The position numbers and the translations under genes are program-made. A DNA stretch of 64,000 nucleotides from Bernardetia sp. ABR2-2B. GTDB taxonomy: Bacteria; Bacteroidota; Bacteroidia; Cytophagales; Bernardetiaceae. The stretch spans positions 3,824,001 to 3,888,000 of the forward strand of contig NZ_CP147020.1 of the NCBI RefSeq assembly GCF_037126435.1, written 5' to 3'. Below, piece after piece: positions 47,223-55,450 of the stretch (the stretch's first letter is position 1; each line of letters begins with the position of its first letter). The notes beneath the pieces were generated by a model. That model was not told the DNA's origin, made no database searches, and saw only the letters and a program-made list of their open reading frames with translations.

Positions 47223-48716
47223 TTGAAAAATATACAACAAAACGAAGCTAAAATATACATGAAGAGTGATGTGCTTTCAAATGGTCACTCTCATTTAATG
47301 TTGAGTTTTTCTTATGATGGCAATCGCCTTCGAATGTATACAGGAGAATCTTGTCTTCCAGAACATTTTGAAAAAGCAAAACAGAGGGTAAATAGAAAAC
47401 ATCCATTTCAGCTAGAGACAAATGCTATTTTAAATAAACTATGTACTGAAGTGGTTGCAGAATATAAAAGATTTAAACTGCAAGGGATAATTCCAACTAA
47501 GGAGCAGTTGAAAGAGGCTATCAAGCCAAAAAAAGAGGAGGAAATAGCAAAGTATGATATGGGTTATTATTTTGATGCCCTAGAAAGAAAGCAAATAGTA
47601 AATGGAAAGGCGAAAGCTACAAGACAAAACTATAAAACATTAAGAAGTCGTTTAGCTCTTTATGAAAGAAGTCGAAAGGTAAAGCTTACTTTTGAAGGCT
47701 TTGATTCTATGAGGCATACAGATTTTATGGAATGGTTGATTTATGAAAAAAACAATCATCCTAATACAATAGCAAAACGGAATCAATGTTTAAAGCATTT
47801 TTTTGATTTTTGTAAAGATGACCATGGTGTTAATGTAAACCCTTTTTATGAGAAAATAAAAATAGTTACAGTTGATACACCAACCATTTTTCTAGAAGAA
47901 AATGAATTAGAAGTTCTTGAGAATATTCAAGTAGATTCTTATTTAGAGAAAACAAGAGATTGTTATCTATTTGCTTGTTATACAGGTAGAAGATACTCTG
48001 AGATTGCTGAGTTCACTTATGACCAATTATCCATAAATGACGCTGGATTGGAAATAATGACTTTTTACGAAGAGAAAAAAATTCGTAAAGGTAATTTAGT
48101 TGTGGCACTAAATGATAAAGCTATAGCTATAATTGACAAATACAGAAGTAATAATGTTAGAAGTGAGAAGAAAAGATTTGTTCTTCCAACAATGACAAAT
48201 CAGAGATTAAATAAATACTTAAAAGAACTTGGGCATTTAGCAGAGATAGATACGCCTACAGAGAAAATTATATATGAACAAGGTACTCCAACGAGGGTAA
48301 TTGTACCAAAATATGAGTTAATGGATTTTCATACAGCAAGACACACTTATGCAACATTGAGCCTTCAAAAAGGTATGGCTATAGAGGTTTTGCAGAAAGA
48401 GCTTAATCATGCTAAAATTACACAAACGATGCATTACGCTAAAATAGTAAAATCATATCAACATAGAGAATCATTAAAGGCGTGGAATACAGATAAAATT
48501 ATTCAAAAATCTTCTGTAATAACAAACCCATCTCAAGAGCTAGAAAGGGTGAAAGAAAAAATTATGATTGCCAATAAAGCCAATAAATCGTATTTAGATT
48601 TGGATTATGAATTAGACAGCTTCATAATAAACGATTTAACCTCAAAAGGTTTTTTAATTAAAGTTCCTTCTCCAATAGAAAAATTAAAAGGAATCTTTCA
48701 CATTATTTCTTGGTAG
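47223..48716 (+). CDS. int: Tyrosine site-specific integrase
   Basis: 497 residues from a TTG at 47223; an ATG at 47259 (MKSDVLSN) is an alternative start. N-terminal arm-binding domain (1-110), SAM-like core-binding domain (130-215), and catalytic domain with Arg257 in YTGRRYSEI, the His370/Arg373 pair in DFHTARHTYAT, His396 in LNHAKITQTMHY and nucleophilic Tyr405. All catalytic residues are present, so it should be active. Bacteroidota phages and conjugative elements use this type to enter tRNA genes. A strong terminator follows at 48803. Confidence 0.93.
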   Translation: MKNIQQNEAKIYMKSDVLSNGHSHLMLSFSYDGNRLRMYTGESCLPEHFEKAKQRVNRKHPFQLETNAILNKLCTEVVAEYKRFKLQGIIPTKEQLKEAIKPKKEEEIAKYDMGYYFDALERKQIVNGKAKATRQNYKTLRSRLALYERSRKVKLTFEGFDSMRHTDFMEWLIYEKNNHPNTIAKRNQCLKHFFDFCKDDHGVNVNPFYEKIKIVTVDTPTIFLEENELEVLENIQVDSYLEKTRDCYLFACYTGRRYSEIAEFTYDQLSINDAGLEIMTFYEEKKIRKGNLVVALNDKAIAIIDKYRSNNVRSEKKRFVLPTMTNQRLNKYLKELGHLAEIDTPTEKIIYEQGTPTRVIVPKYELMDFHTARHTYATLSLQKGMAIEVLQKELNHAKITQTMHYAKIVKSYQHRESLKAWNTDKIIQKSSVITNPSQELERVKEKIMIANKANKSYLDLDYELDSFIINDLTSKGFLIKVPSPIEKLKGIFHIISW

Positions 48717-48802
48717 TGATTACAATCGACTGCAATTTTCGTATATTCTCAATTGCAGAAGCAAACATTCATTAAAGAGTTGCCGCTCTTAAAATGAACT
48801 TA

Positions 48803-48841
48803 AAAAAAAGACAATATCTCAACGAGATATTGTCTTTTTTT
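48803..48841 (+). terminator. Terminator after integrase
   Basis: The stem AAAAAAAGACAATATCTC (48803-48820) with GAGATATTGTCTTTTTTT, loop AAC, ending in a T run. Also usable by the minus-strand small ORF that converges on it. Confidence 0.92.
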
Positions 48842-48842
48842 A

Positions 48843-49048
48843 TCAATCATTGTCTTTTACAGAGTCTTCCAATAAATCTGCAAAGCGTTCTATAATTTTC
48901 TGTTGAGAAGTAATTACTTTTTCCAAAGTAGAAATATAGGCTTGATTATCTGCAATTTTTTGAGACAAAAATTTTATTTGAGAATTAATAATTATATTAT
49001 TTTTTTTAACTCGTAGTTTATTATCTTTGAAATAAATATTTTAATCAT
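48843..49048 (-). pseudogene. Small coiled-coil ORF with frameshift in an A8 tract
   Basis: From ATG at 49048 the frame reads MIKIFISKIINYELKKII and stops. Shifting frame at the A8 tract (plus-strand T8, 49000-49007) gives about 52 further residues (KNNIIINSQIKFLSQKIADN..., ending ERFADLLEDSVKDND) with strong heptad character to TGA at 48843. It is either a broken gene or one controlled by slippage in the homopolymer. The NIIIN peptide recurs in the neighbouring 49098 product (NSNIIINSKIS). Read depth over the tract would decide. Confidence 0.35.
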
Positions 49049-49097
49049 AGCTTTATTTTAATTTTTAAAAGCCGTAAAAGTACAATAACAAAGAGTA

Positions 49098-49289
49098 ATG
49101 ACAAATAAAAATTCAAATATAATTATCAATTCTAAAATAAGTAAGGATGTAAATCAAGTACAAAATAACTACTCTAAAAAAGAGCAATCAGAAAATACAT
49201 TTACACTTGCTCAAGCATTTCAAGAAATAAAACAATTGAGAAAAGAGGTTAAAGCTCTAAAACTACAAGTCAAAAAACAAAAGCCTTAA
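49098..49289 (+). CDS. Small coiled-coil protein, 63 aa
   Basis: 63 residues: an Asn/Ser-rich start (TNKNSNIIINSKISKDVNQVQNNY) and a C-terminal Lys/Leu coiled coil (LAQAFQEIKQLRKEVKALKLQVKKQK). Very basic at the end. Divergent from the frameshifted small ORF and overlapping the stop of the convergent methyltransferase gene by 4 bp. In the integrase-proximal lysogeny region such small proteins are often regulators, but no HTH is seen. Confidence 0.5.
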   Translation: MTNKNSNIIINSKISKDVNQVQNNYSKKEQSENTFTLAQAFQEIKQLRKEVKALKLQVKKQKP

Positions 49290-50677
49290 TCTATCCACTT
49301 CATTTCTACCTCTTCCCTATTCAAGCATTTTATTTCTTGATTAGGATACTTCTTACGATAGCGATTGAGAATATATTGAACGTATTTTGGTTCAATCTCT
49401 GTTCCGTAGGCTATTCTATCAGTTGCTTCGGCTCCCATAATCGTTGTTCCAGAACCCATAAACCAATCAATAATAATTTCTTGTTCATCAGATACATCAA
49501 GACAAACATCAGCTACCATCTGTACAGGTTTTGGGGTTGGATGGTTAGATAAAGCATCACGGTCTGGATTGGCAAAGCTATTCGCAGTTGGATAATCTAC
49601 TACATTTGGTCTGAATCTATCTGCCAAGCCTAATTTAGAAGTGTGTTTTGCATCTCCATTTTTGAAAATGAAAATGAGCTCGTGTTTGGCCCTGTAAAAA
49701 CTGCCATTACCAGCTTGATTTTTATTCCAAACAAGTAGTTGCTTTGGCTCTCTCGTTCCAAAAACAGGATAAGCTCCTTCACATACGTGCCAAGCGTGTC
49801 TGAAATCCATACATAGATAAATAATAGCTCCATCGACGCTGTGTTTTGCAGCTGTTTCATAAATTTGTTGAATGAATAACGAAAATTCTTTGTCAGACAT
49901 CTCTCCAGCTCCTTCTGCAAAATCTGTATGCGTATGTTTTCCTTTTCCACTAAAAAAATTAGTTGGTAGGTTATAAGGAGGGTCTGTAAAGACTACTCTT
50001 GCCTTTTTACCATTCATCAAAACAGCTACTTCTTTCTCATCTTTGAAGGACCCACAATATAATCTATGCTTTCCAAGCTCATAAATATCTCCAGCTTTTA
50101 CCCATAACTCTTGGTCAGATAAAGCTTCTATTTTTTCGGAGTGATTTTCGTCTTGTTCGTCCTCAATATTATCTGTCAGGTTATGGAAATCAAACTTTTG
50201 CTTTAGTTTATCAAAAGAAAGTTGAGGCAAACTTATATAGTCTTCCAACTCTTTTATATCTAAATCATAATCATTTACAAAAGTATTCATTCCTTCGTAA
50301 GTAATTTTAGCATACGAAGAAGAATAAACTAGAACCAAACGAGCTGCATCTTGTTTGTCTTTACATTCTAGTATCTCCATTGGTAATAATAAAGGAACTT
50401 CATATCCTTCTTCAATCATTTCTTTCAAAAGCATTATTCTATGCTTTCCATCTAAGCAATATATAAGCCCCCCTTCTTCTTCATTTATCCAACCTTTTAA
50501 AGAGAGAACAAATCCATTTTCTGCAAAACTTGCTTTCAATCTTTGTCTTTCCGTTTTTGGCAATTCTTTAAAATCTTCCTGCTGTATAAATACAACCTCT
50601 TGCCAATTAACCATTATCACTTTCAAAACCCTATTCTTAATTACTTTTGGGTCAATTACAACACTATCTCTTTGCAT
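49286..50677 (-). CDS. ParB/sulfiredoxin-like domain fused to beta-class DNA methyltransferase
   Basis: 463 residues. The N-terminal ParB/Srx-like domain (about 20-125) has LDGKHRIMLLKEM and a PMEILE strand. The methyltransferase domain shows catalytic DPPY at 232-235 (VVFTDPPYNLP) before the SAM-binding DWFMGSGTTIMGAE (FMGSG at 406-410), the motif order of beta-class N6-adenine or N4-cytosine enzymes. This fusion is common in phages next to terminase genes and modifies phage DNA against restriction. Transcribed opposite to the packaging genes. No cognate endonuclease is nearby. Confidence 0.92.
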   Translation of the reverse strand: MQRDSVVIDPKVIKNRVLKVIMVNWQEVVFIQQEDFKELPKTERQRLKASFAENGFVLSLKGWINEEEGGLIYCLDGKHRIMLLKEMIEEGYEVPLLLPMEILECKDKQDAARLVLVYSSSYAKITYEGMNTFVNDYDLDIKELEDYISLPQLSFDKLKQKFDFHNLTDNIEDEQDENHSEKIEALSDQELWVKAGDIYELGKHRLYCGSFKDEKEVAVLMNGKKARVVFTDPPYNLPTNFFSGKGKHTHTDFAEGAGEMSDKEFSLFIQQIYETAAKHSVDGAIIYLCMDFRHAWHVCEGAYPVFGTREPKQLLVWNKNQAGNGSFYRAKHELIFIFKNGDAKHTSKLGLADRFRPNVVDYPTANSFANPDRDALSNHPTPKPVQMVADVCLDVSDEQEIIIDWFMGSGTTIMGAEATDRIAYGTEIEPKYVQYILNRYRKKYPNQEIKCLNREEVEMKWID

Positions 50678-50760
50678 AATTTTAAATAAATTCCTTATAT
50701 TTTAATAAATTTGTAAATAAAACGCTAATTTATTAAATAATTCGTAATATTTTGAAGGTA

Positions 50761-51180
50761 ATGAGTGAGCAAGATAGAAGATTAGAGGCTTATTTGGGAA
50801 TAGAGCTGAACATACTTGAGGACAACTGTAGAAACTATCCTGTTGAAATACCAACACTTTATAAAAATGAAGAAAGGCGAATGTTGATAAGAAAATCAAA
50901 GATTTGGTCTGTTCAGTTTGATTTGCTTTCTAGGATAAAGAAAACCATCAAGCATTCTATGAAAGAAGGAGGTCATCAGCAAGTTATTGGCTACCTAAAA
51001 ATAGAGTTTGAAACTGTAGAAACATCTTGGCGTAATTTGCCATTGCCAGTACCAAGTATGTATAGTTCACAAGAGAAAGAAGATTATTTGAATAGAAGAG
51101 AATTGCTAGAAGCACAATGCAATCTATTAGACAGGATGTTGAAAGTAACTGAAAGTTGTATAATAGCTATAAAAAATTAA
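50761..51180 (+). CDS. Double-module phage protein (two copies of a ~60-aa unit)
   Basis: 139 residues from the ATG at 50761; a TTG at 50752 adds three. Two related modules: AYLGIELNILEDNCRNYPVEIPTLYKNEERRMLIRKS and GYLKIEFETVETSWRNLPLPVPSMYSSQEKEDYLNRRE, each followed by a helix with Q/N-LL-R. The shared frame is L-x-I-E-x-x-x-x-E, Asn-x-P, PxPS/T-LY, E-R, then a basic helix. The next gene carries a third copy. Just upstream of the terminase small subunit, so a DNA-packaging accessory role is possible. No named family recognised. Confidence 0.7.
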   Translation: MSEQDRRLEAYLGIELNILEDNCRNYPVEIPTLYKNEERRMLIRKSKIWSVQFDLLSRIKKTIKHSMKEGGHQQVIGYLKIEFETVETSWRNLPLPVPSMYSSQEKEDYLNRRELLEAQCNLLDRMLKVTESCIIAIKN

Positions 51181-51405
51181 ATGATGAGTAATTCAAAGAA
51201 AAGTAAACGCATTATGAATTTAATAAACATAAAATTAAAGAAGTTAGAAAATGATTTAGCTGGTTATCCTCTGCCTGTGCCTTCTTTACTTTCAAAGGAA
51301 GAGCGATTGAATTATATCCATAGACGAGAAATTATTGAAAAACAAATTCTTCTCCTTCTTGAAATTATAGAAATAAGTAATGAAACCATTTTACTGGATG
51401 GTTAG
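51181..51405 (+). CDS. Single-module paralogue of the preceding protein
   Basis: 74 residues, ATG immediately after the upstream TAA. One copy of the module: LINIKLKKLENDLAGYPLPVPSLLSKEERLNYIHRREIIEKQ, matching the second module of the preceding gene (PLPVPS, ER-NYI-RRE). The two genes and their three modules look like products of tandem duplication. Start-stop contact implies translational coupling. Function unknown. Confidence 0.7.
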   Translation: MMSNSKKSKRIMNLINIKLKKLENDLAGYPLPVPSLLSKEERLNYIHRREIIEKQILLLLEIIEISNETILLDG

Positions 51406-51432
51406 AAATGATAAAAATAGAATGCATAAACG

Positions 51433-51957
51433 ATGGCTAAGAAAAAGACCGAAGAACAAAAGCGACAGAATCAAGAAAAAAGGAGATTAGATAAAGTCCA
51501 AAAGATAACTCGTATTCGCCAAGTTTGTGAGTGGATGATGGATGGACATAATACCCAAGATATTATTTATCAAATCCAAACGATGTGGAATTTAAGCTCA
51601 CGTCAACCTTACACGTATATAAATTGGGCGTTAGAGTGGTTCGAAAAGTCTGTACAAGCAAAAATTGAAGAGCGCAGAGCTGTACATATTGCAGCAAGAA
51701 TGAAAATGTATAAAGATGTTTTAGAAGATAAAGACTTAAAAGCAAAGGATAGGTATTCAACAGCCTTAACCATTTTGCAAGATGTAGCTAGATTAGAAGG
51801 AATGTATAAAGAAACGATAAAAATAGAAAGTGAGCATACTGAAAGTTATAATTTTACGCTAAACTTAGGAGATAGTGAGCAGCAGGAGCAAATCAAAGAA
51901 CGTACAATTCAATTATTACCGTCCTCCGATAACGAATTATCAGAAGGCGATTCTTGA
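51433..51957 (+). CDS. Terminase small subunit-like protein
   Basis: 174 residues. Basic N-terminus (AKKKTEEQKRQNQEKRRLDKVQKITRIRQVCEWMMDGHNTQDIIYQI) with a helix-turn-helix-like segment and later coiled coil. The C-terminal acidic tail (PSSDNELSEGDS) overlaps the next gene. Position directly ahead of, and overlapping, the terminase large subunit plus the DNA-binding N-terminus supports the small-subunit role, which recognises phage DNA and hands it to the motor. Confidence 0.8.
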   Translation: MAKKKTEEQKRQNQEKRRLDKVQKITRIRQVCEWMMDGHNTQDIIYQIQTMWNLSSRQPYTYINWALEWFEKSVQAKIEERRAVHIAARMKMYKDVLEDKDLKAKDRYSTALTILQDVARLEGMYKETIKIESEHTESYNFTLNLGDSEQQEQIKERTIQLLPSSDNELSEGDS

Positions 51958-53140
51958 TAGTCCTGCTCGTTATACCGTAACAGAAGCATCTACCAAAGCA
52001 GGAAAAACTGCCTCCCATATAATTTGGCTCTTCGAACAAGCCTTGCAAGGAAAAAAAGGAGATAATTTTTGGTGGGTTGCACCTGTTTTTTCTCAAGCTG
52101 AGATTGCTTTTAGCAGAATGAAATCACAGATTTCTTTGCCTAATTTTTTTAAGGTCAATATTTCTAAGCTCAAACTTACCTTACCTAATGGCGTACACAT
52201 TTGGTTTAAATCTGCTGATAACCCAGATTCTTTATATGGCGATGATGTGCAAGCGATTGTCTTTGATGAATTTACTAGAGCCAAAGAAGCGGCTTGGCTT
52301 GCTATCCGTTCGGTCGTAACTAAGACTAAAGGAAAGATTAAGTTTATAGGAAACTGCGTTGGACTCAAGTCTTGGCACGGAAAACTGATAACTAAAGCAA
52401 AAATCTATACCGAAGAAAATAAAGATAAAGATTTAGAATGTCCTGAATACGAATACTTCAAAGTTACAGCCTATGATGCCGTTGAGGCTGGTATTCTTGC
52501 TTTAGAGGAAGTAGAACAAGCCAAGCAAGATATATCAGAAAAGGACTTCAAAGCCTTGTATTTAGTAGAAGCTCCAGATGATGGTGGTAATCCCTTTGGG
52601 CTTGGTCACATTGCTTCTTGTATTGTGCCTTCTATTTCTAAAAAACCTCCTGTATGCTATGGAATTGACCTTGCTAAGTCGGTAGATTATACTGTAGTGA
52701 TTGGATTGGATGAAGATGGACACCTTGCTTACTTCGAAAGATGGCAAGCTCCGTGGAAAACGACACTTAGGAAATTGCAAGGTCTTGAAAATATAGATAT
52801 GCTAATAGATAGCACAGGAGTTGGTGACCCTATCGTGGAGCAACTTCAAGATGTCTTTGACTTAGCTGAAGGCTTCCACTTCTCAAGTCGGAGCAAACAG
52901 CAACTTATGGAGGGCTTGGCTGTAGGTATTCAGCAGCAAATTATAACTTTTCCTGATGGCATTCTTAGGTATGAGTTAGATAGCTTTCAGTACGAACATA
53001 CAAGAACCTCTACTCGTTATTCTGCACCTGCTGGAGAACACGATGATACGGTTTGCGCCTTAGCTCTTGCTTACAGAAAATATGAAGAGCTTGGTAGGCA
53101 ACCTGTGTCAAGAGCAATGCCTATTTATGGGGGGCGTTAA
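51875..53140 (+). CDS. Terminase large subunit (packaging ATPase/nuclease)
   Basis: 421 residues from a GTG at 51875, overlapping the small subunit gene by 83 bp. ATPase domain: Walker A-like ASTKAGKT at 38-45, Walker B AIVFDEF with D131/E132. RNase H-like nuclease domain: Asp265 in YGIDLAKSVD, Asp312 in LIDSTGVGDP and Asp390/391 in GEHDDTVCAL. All expected catalytic acids are present. It translocates DNA into the prohead and cuts concatemers. The packaging module is then interrupted by the opposite-strand island before the portal gene. Confidence 0.93.
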   Translation: MSSRSKSKNVQFNYYRPPITNYQKAILDSPARYTVTEASTKAGKTASHIIWLFEQALQGKKGDNFWWVAPVFSQAEIAFSRMKSQISLPNFFKVNISKLKLTLPNGVHIWFKSADNPDSLYGDDVQAIVFDEFTRAKEAAWLAIRSVVTKTKGKIKFIGNCVGLKSWHGKLITKAKIYTEENKDKDLECPEYEYFKVTAYDAVEAGILALEEVEQAKQDISEKDFKALYLVEAPDDGGNPFGLGHIASCIVPSISKKPPVCYGIDLAKSVDYTVVIGLDEDGHLAYFERWQAPWKTTLRKLQGLENIDMLIDSTGVGDPIVEQLQDVFDLAEGFHFSSRSKQQLMEGLAVGIQQQIITFPDGILRYELDSFQYEHTRTSTRYSAPAGEHDDTVCALALAYRKYEELGRQPVSRAMPIYGGR

Positions 53141-53366
53141 TTTCTATTAGATAATTATTTTTAATTAAATCCTCAACGAAATTATCTACTGAATCAAAAC
53201 GAATTTCTATTCCTTCATATTCTTTGAGACGTTCTGCAAATCCTTTCATATATTTTTCTATGCTTTCTTGTCTTGTAAACCTTCCTTCATTTTTGAGTTG
53301 TTCTACAATTTCCAAGTTTGATAAGGATTTGATAACCTGCTCATCCTGTGTTTTGTATGTTTTCAT
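53121..53366 (-). CDS. Small acidic/basic mixed protein downstream of the amidoligase
   Basis: 81 residues from the ATG at 53366 (MKTYKTQDEQVIKSLSNLEI). An ATG at 53387 would overlap the upstream gene and is less likely. All-helical look with EIVEQLKNEGRFTRQESIEKYMKGFAERLKEYEGIEIRF, then FVEDLIKNNYLIEI. Its 3' end overlaps the terminase end by 20 bp on the other strand. It is 10 bp after the amidoligase stop and so shares its transcript. No function recognised. Confidence 0.6.
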   Translation of the reverse strand: MKTYKTQDEQVIKSLSNLEIVEQLKNEGRFTRQESIEKYMKGFAERLKEYEGIEIRFDSVDNFVEDLIKNNYLIEINAPHK

Positions 53367-53376
53367 AGTTCTAATT

Positions 53377-54291
53377 TTATGCTGCAAGTTCTTCTTTGCG
53401 ATTATTTAAGTAGGTATAAACTTTAGCTTGATTAAATGTTTTGAGGGTTTCAAAATTTACCCTTTCTATACGTTTGTCTTTTGAATATTCCACTAAATTA
53501 TGTAAAAATAAAATCCAATTACTGATTTTTTCAAATTCTACTGTTCCAGAGTGATGTCTAAATTCTACCGTCTTATATTTTACGTAAGACTTTGTGTTTA
53601 ATTTACTTTTTCTATAAGGAATGGCATCTGTCAGTTCTCTGATTGTAGATGCGTTCTCTACATCTATTTTATGTCTGATAATAGAACTGCAATATGAGTT
53701 GTTACTTGCCCTTCTGCTATTTGGTAAAAAAGTATCGATTACACTTTCTAAATCTGCATAATTCAAAACTAAGTTTTTAAACTGTTTTAGTTTGAATTTA
53801 CTTGCATCAAAATGTATATGCGTCCCACAAGATTTATTGATATAAGCATTACAATTCTTTAGAGCTTTACATACTTTCTCAAGTTCTTCTAATCCATTTT
53901 TACCTTTCAAAATTGGACTGACAATTTCAAATCCATTTGCTCCTCGTATGCTAGAATCTGTTATTATCTTCCAATGCCTTTTTGTTGTATGATTGTAACG
54001 CTCTATTTTTACATCAATACCTAGCCTAACAAGTTCGTTTTGTAATCTTGTTTTGGTTACGTTATAGGCTTCTATTTCTACTCCAAATTGCCTATTGAAA
54101 ATAGTAGGTTTAAATTTATTTCCATTGCGACTGTTAATTTTATTAGGGTAAGTTTTCGCATATACATTTTGAACAAAACCATAGCCAACTCCCATTAATT
54201 CGGCTACTTTTTTTCTTGTAAATCCCAACTCTAAAAGTTGTTTTATTTTGTTCGTTTTAGTGGTTTGAGAAGCTAATATTTGCTGTGTCAT
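53377..54291 (-). CDS. HTH plus amidoligase-family enzyme
   Basis: 304 residues. N-terminal HTH-like segment (about 8-45: LLELGFTRKKVAELMGVGYGFVQNVY) joined to an ATP-dependent amidoligase (Amidoligase_2, glutamine-synthetase-fold): FGVEIEAYNVTK, RHWKIITDSSIRGANGFEIVSPI, CGTHIHFDAS, and VEFRHHSGTVEFEKISNWI. The family forms amide bonds between carboxylates and amines; cell-wall and phage-encoded members occur, with substrate unknown. A regulatory-type HTH on the enzyme is unusual. Preceded by a bipartite promoter-like element at 54323-54356. Confidence 0.85.
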   Translation of the reverse strand: MTQQILASQTTKTNKIKQLLELGFTRKKVAELMGVGYGFVQNVYAKTYPNKINSRNGNKFKPTIFNRQFGVEIEAYNVTKTRLQNELVRLGIDVKIERYNHTTKRHWKIITDSSIRGANGFEIVSPILKGKNGLEELEKVCKALKNCNAYINKSCGTHIHFDASKFKLKQFKNLVLNYADLESVIDTFLPNSRRASNNSYCSSIIRHKIDVENASTIRELTDAIPYRKSKLNTKSYVKYKTVEFRHHSGTVEFEKISNWILFLHNLVEYSKDKRIERVNFETLKTFNQAKVYTYLNNRKEELAA

Positions 54292-54322
54292 GAGTATGAT
54301 TTTTATAAGTAGTTTAATTACA

Positions 54323-54356
54323 TACTGTACACGACACGTTTAGTGAATGGTTACGA
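54323..54356 (-). promoter_or_regulatory. Bipartite promoter-like element, copy 1 (amidoligase)
   Basis: On the minus strand: TCGTAACCAT (54356-54347), 12 bp, TCGTGTACAGTA (54334-54323), then TGTAATTAAAC. The element ends 31 bp before the ATG. Same motif and spacing as copies 2 and 3. Confidence 0.7.
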
Positions 54357-54417
54357 AATAAACAATAAAATGAATAATAGATATAAATTAAAAATAAATT
54401 AAAATATATCTATTTTA

Positions 54418-54451
54418 TTGTAACCTATATTTATAATCATCGTGTACAGTA
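54418..54451 (+). promoter_or_regulatory. Bipartite promoter-like element, copy 2
   Basis: TTGTAACCTA, 12 bp, TCGTGTACAGTA, then GTGTAAATTAAACAC. It ends 35 bp before the ATG at 54487. Confidence 0.7.
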
Positions 54452-54486
54452 GTGTAAATTAAACACTAACCATAATTTTATAAATA

Positions 54487-54786
54487 ATGACTACGACAAT
54501 CATAACATACATACACGAAGACTTACAACACGAAGCTATTTTGGTAAAACATAAAGGAACTTCTGAACAGCTAGAAGCGAAATTGAGAAAGCAATTTGAA
54601 GAACATGAAAAAACAATAACACTAACAGATGTAGTAATATTTTTGATGAGTAAGTCAAAAAAATATCAGATACTAGAAAATGAATATTTTTGGAAGGAAT
54701 CTGAATTTAGAAAAAGCGAAATATTTAAAGCTGCAAGTCAAGAAATAGAGTTTGCTTCAGATAGCTATTTCCAAATATATAATTAA
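54487..54786 (+). CDS. Hypothetical phage island protein, 99 aa
   Basis: 99 residues, soluble, Glu/Lys-rich: TTTIITYIHEDLQHEAILVKHKGTSEQLEAKLRKQFEEHEKTITLTDVVIFLMSKSKKYQILENEYFW. One alpha/beta-looking unit, no recognised motif. Single gene with its own bipartite element upstream (54418-54451) and another element immediately after it, so it is an independent transcript. Confidence 0.6.
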   Translation: MTTTIITYIHEDLQHEAILVKHKGTSEQLEAKLRKQFEEHEKTITLTDVVIFLMSKSKKYQILENEYFWKESEFRKSEIFKAASQEIEFASDSYFQIYN

Positions 54787-54802
54787 AGAAAGAACGAGAC
54801 TA

Positions 54803-54836
54803 TCGTAACCATACCGACACGTTATCGTGTACAGTA
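54803..54836 (+). promoter_or_regulatory. Bipartite promoter-like element, copy 3
   Basis: TCGTAACCAT, 12 bp, TCGTGTACAGTA, then GTGTAAATTTAACACG. It ends 35 bp before the ATG at 54872, the same distance as copy 2. Confidence 0.7.
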
Positions 54837-54871
54837 GTGTAAATTTAACACGAACTAAATAATAAATAGAA

Positions 54872-55099
54872 ATGAAACCTCAAATAATCAAGCTTCAATC
54901 TTATACATCTAAACTTCCTAAGACAAATTGTACTATAAAGGTTGCTGTAAAAGTTACAGATTTTCATAAAAATGATTGCCTAAAAACTCAAGTATTTACA
55001 GATGCTATATACGAAGACGGCTTTGTAAGCATAGATGGAGGCAAGGATTTTCATTTAGCACATCAATTTCTCTTTCATAAACTAAAAAGAACAAAATAA
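54872..55099 (+). CDS. Hypothetical phage island protein, 75 aa
   Basis: 75 residues, basic, no membrane segment: QIIKLQSYTSKLPKTNCTIKVAVKVTDFHKNDCLKTQVFTDAIYEDGFVSIDGGKDFHLAHQF. Strand-rich, compact domain; no recognised motif. First of a two-gene unit with 55104 (4 bp between stop and ATG), driven by promoter-like copy 3. Confidence 0.6.
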   Translation: MKPQIIKLQSYTSKLPKTNCTIKVAVKVTDFHKNDCLKTQVFTDAIYEDGFVSIDGGKDFHLAHQFLFHKLKRTK

Positions 55100-55103
55100 C
55101 ATC

Positions 55104-55349
55104 ATGAACATATTCTCATCAAATATAATAGAAGAGTACCTCCAAGAGTATGACAGAACTGTCCCAGTTACTAATAAAATATACGTTTATGAAACCCAAC
55201 AAGCAAATGAAAATATATTTGTAAAATATAGAATCGGAGAATATAGCAAATACGAAAATAGAGATAAAGAAATGTACATCCCTATCACGGATTTGATAGA
55301 CTTTACTTTTCTAAAATTGAAGAAGATAGAAAAATCTCTTGGGATTTAG
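55104..55349 (+). CDS. Hypothetical phage island protein, 81 aa
   Basis: 81 residues: NIFSSNIIEEYLQEYDRTVPVTNKIYVYETQQANENIFVKYRIGEYSKYENRDKEMYIPITDLIDFTFLKLKKIEKSLGI. Acidic N-terminal helix, beta-strands and a C-terminal helix. No family recognised. Follows 54872 with 4 bp spacing, then a weak terminator, after which the tRNA array comes in on the opposite strand. Confidence 0.6.
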   Translation: MNIFSSNIIEEYLQEYDRTVPVTNKIYVYETQQANENIFVKYRIGEYSKYENRDKEMYIPITDLIDFTFLKLKKIEKSLGI

Positions 55350-55353
55350 ATAC

Positions 55354-55395
55354 AAAAAAACACCTTCCAAAAGCTAATTTAAGAAAAGTGTTTTA
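55354..55395 (+). terminator. Weak hairpin after the 54872-55349 unit
   Basis: AAAACAC near 55357 pairs with GTGTTTT near 55388 around a 24-nt partly paired loop. The T run is short, so termination would be inefficient. Confidence 0.45.
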
Positions 55396-55450
55396 GCGAT
55401 GAGCCTTTGGGTATGCTTATCTAAGGTTGGTAGCGTAAAGACTTCTATTG

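Noticed and set aside
49286-50677. Restriction-modification system
   Set aside because: Only the methyltransferase is found; no endonuclease is adjacent, and a ParB-like fusion points to an orphan phage enzyme.
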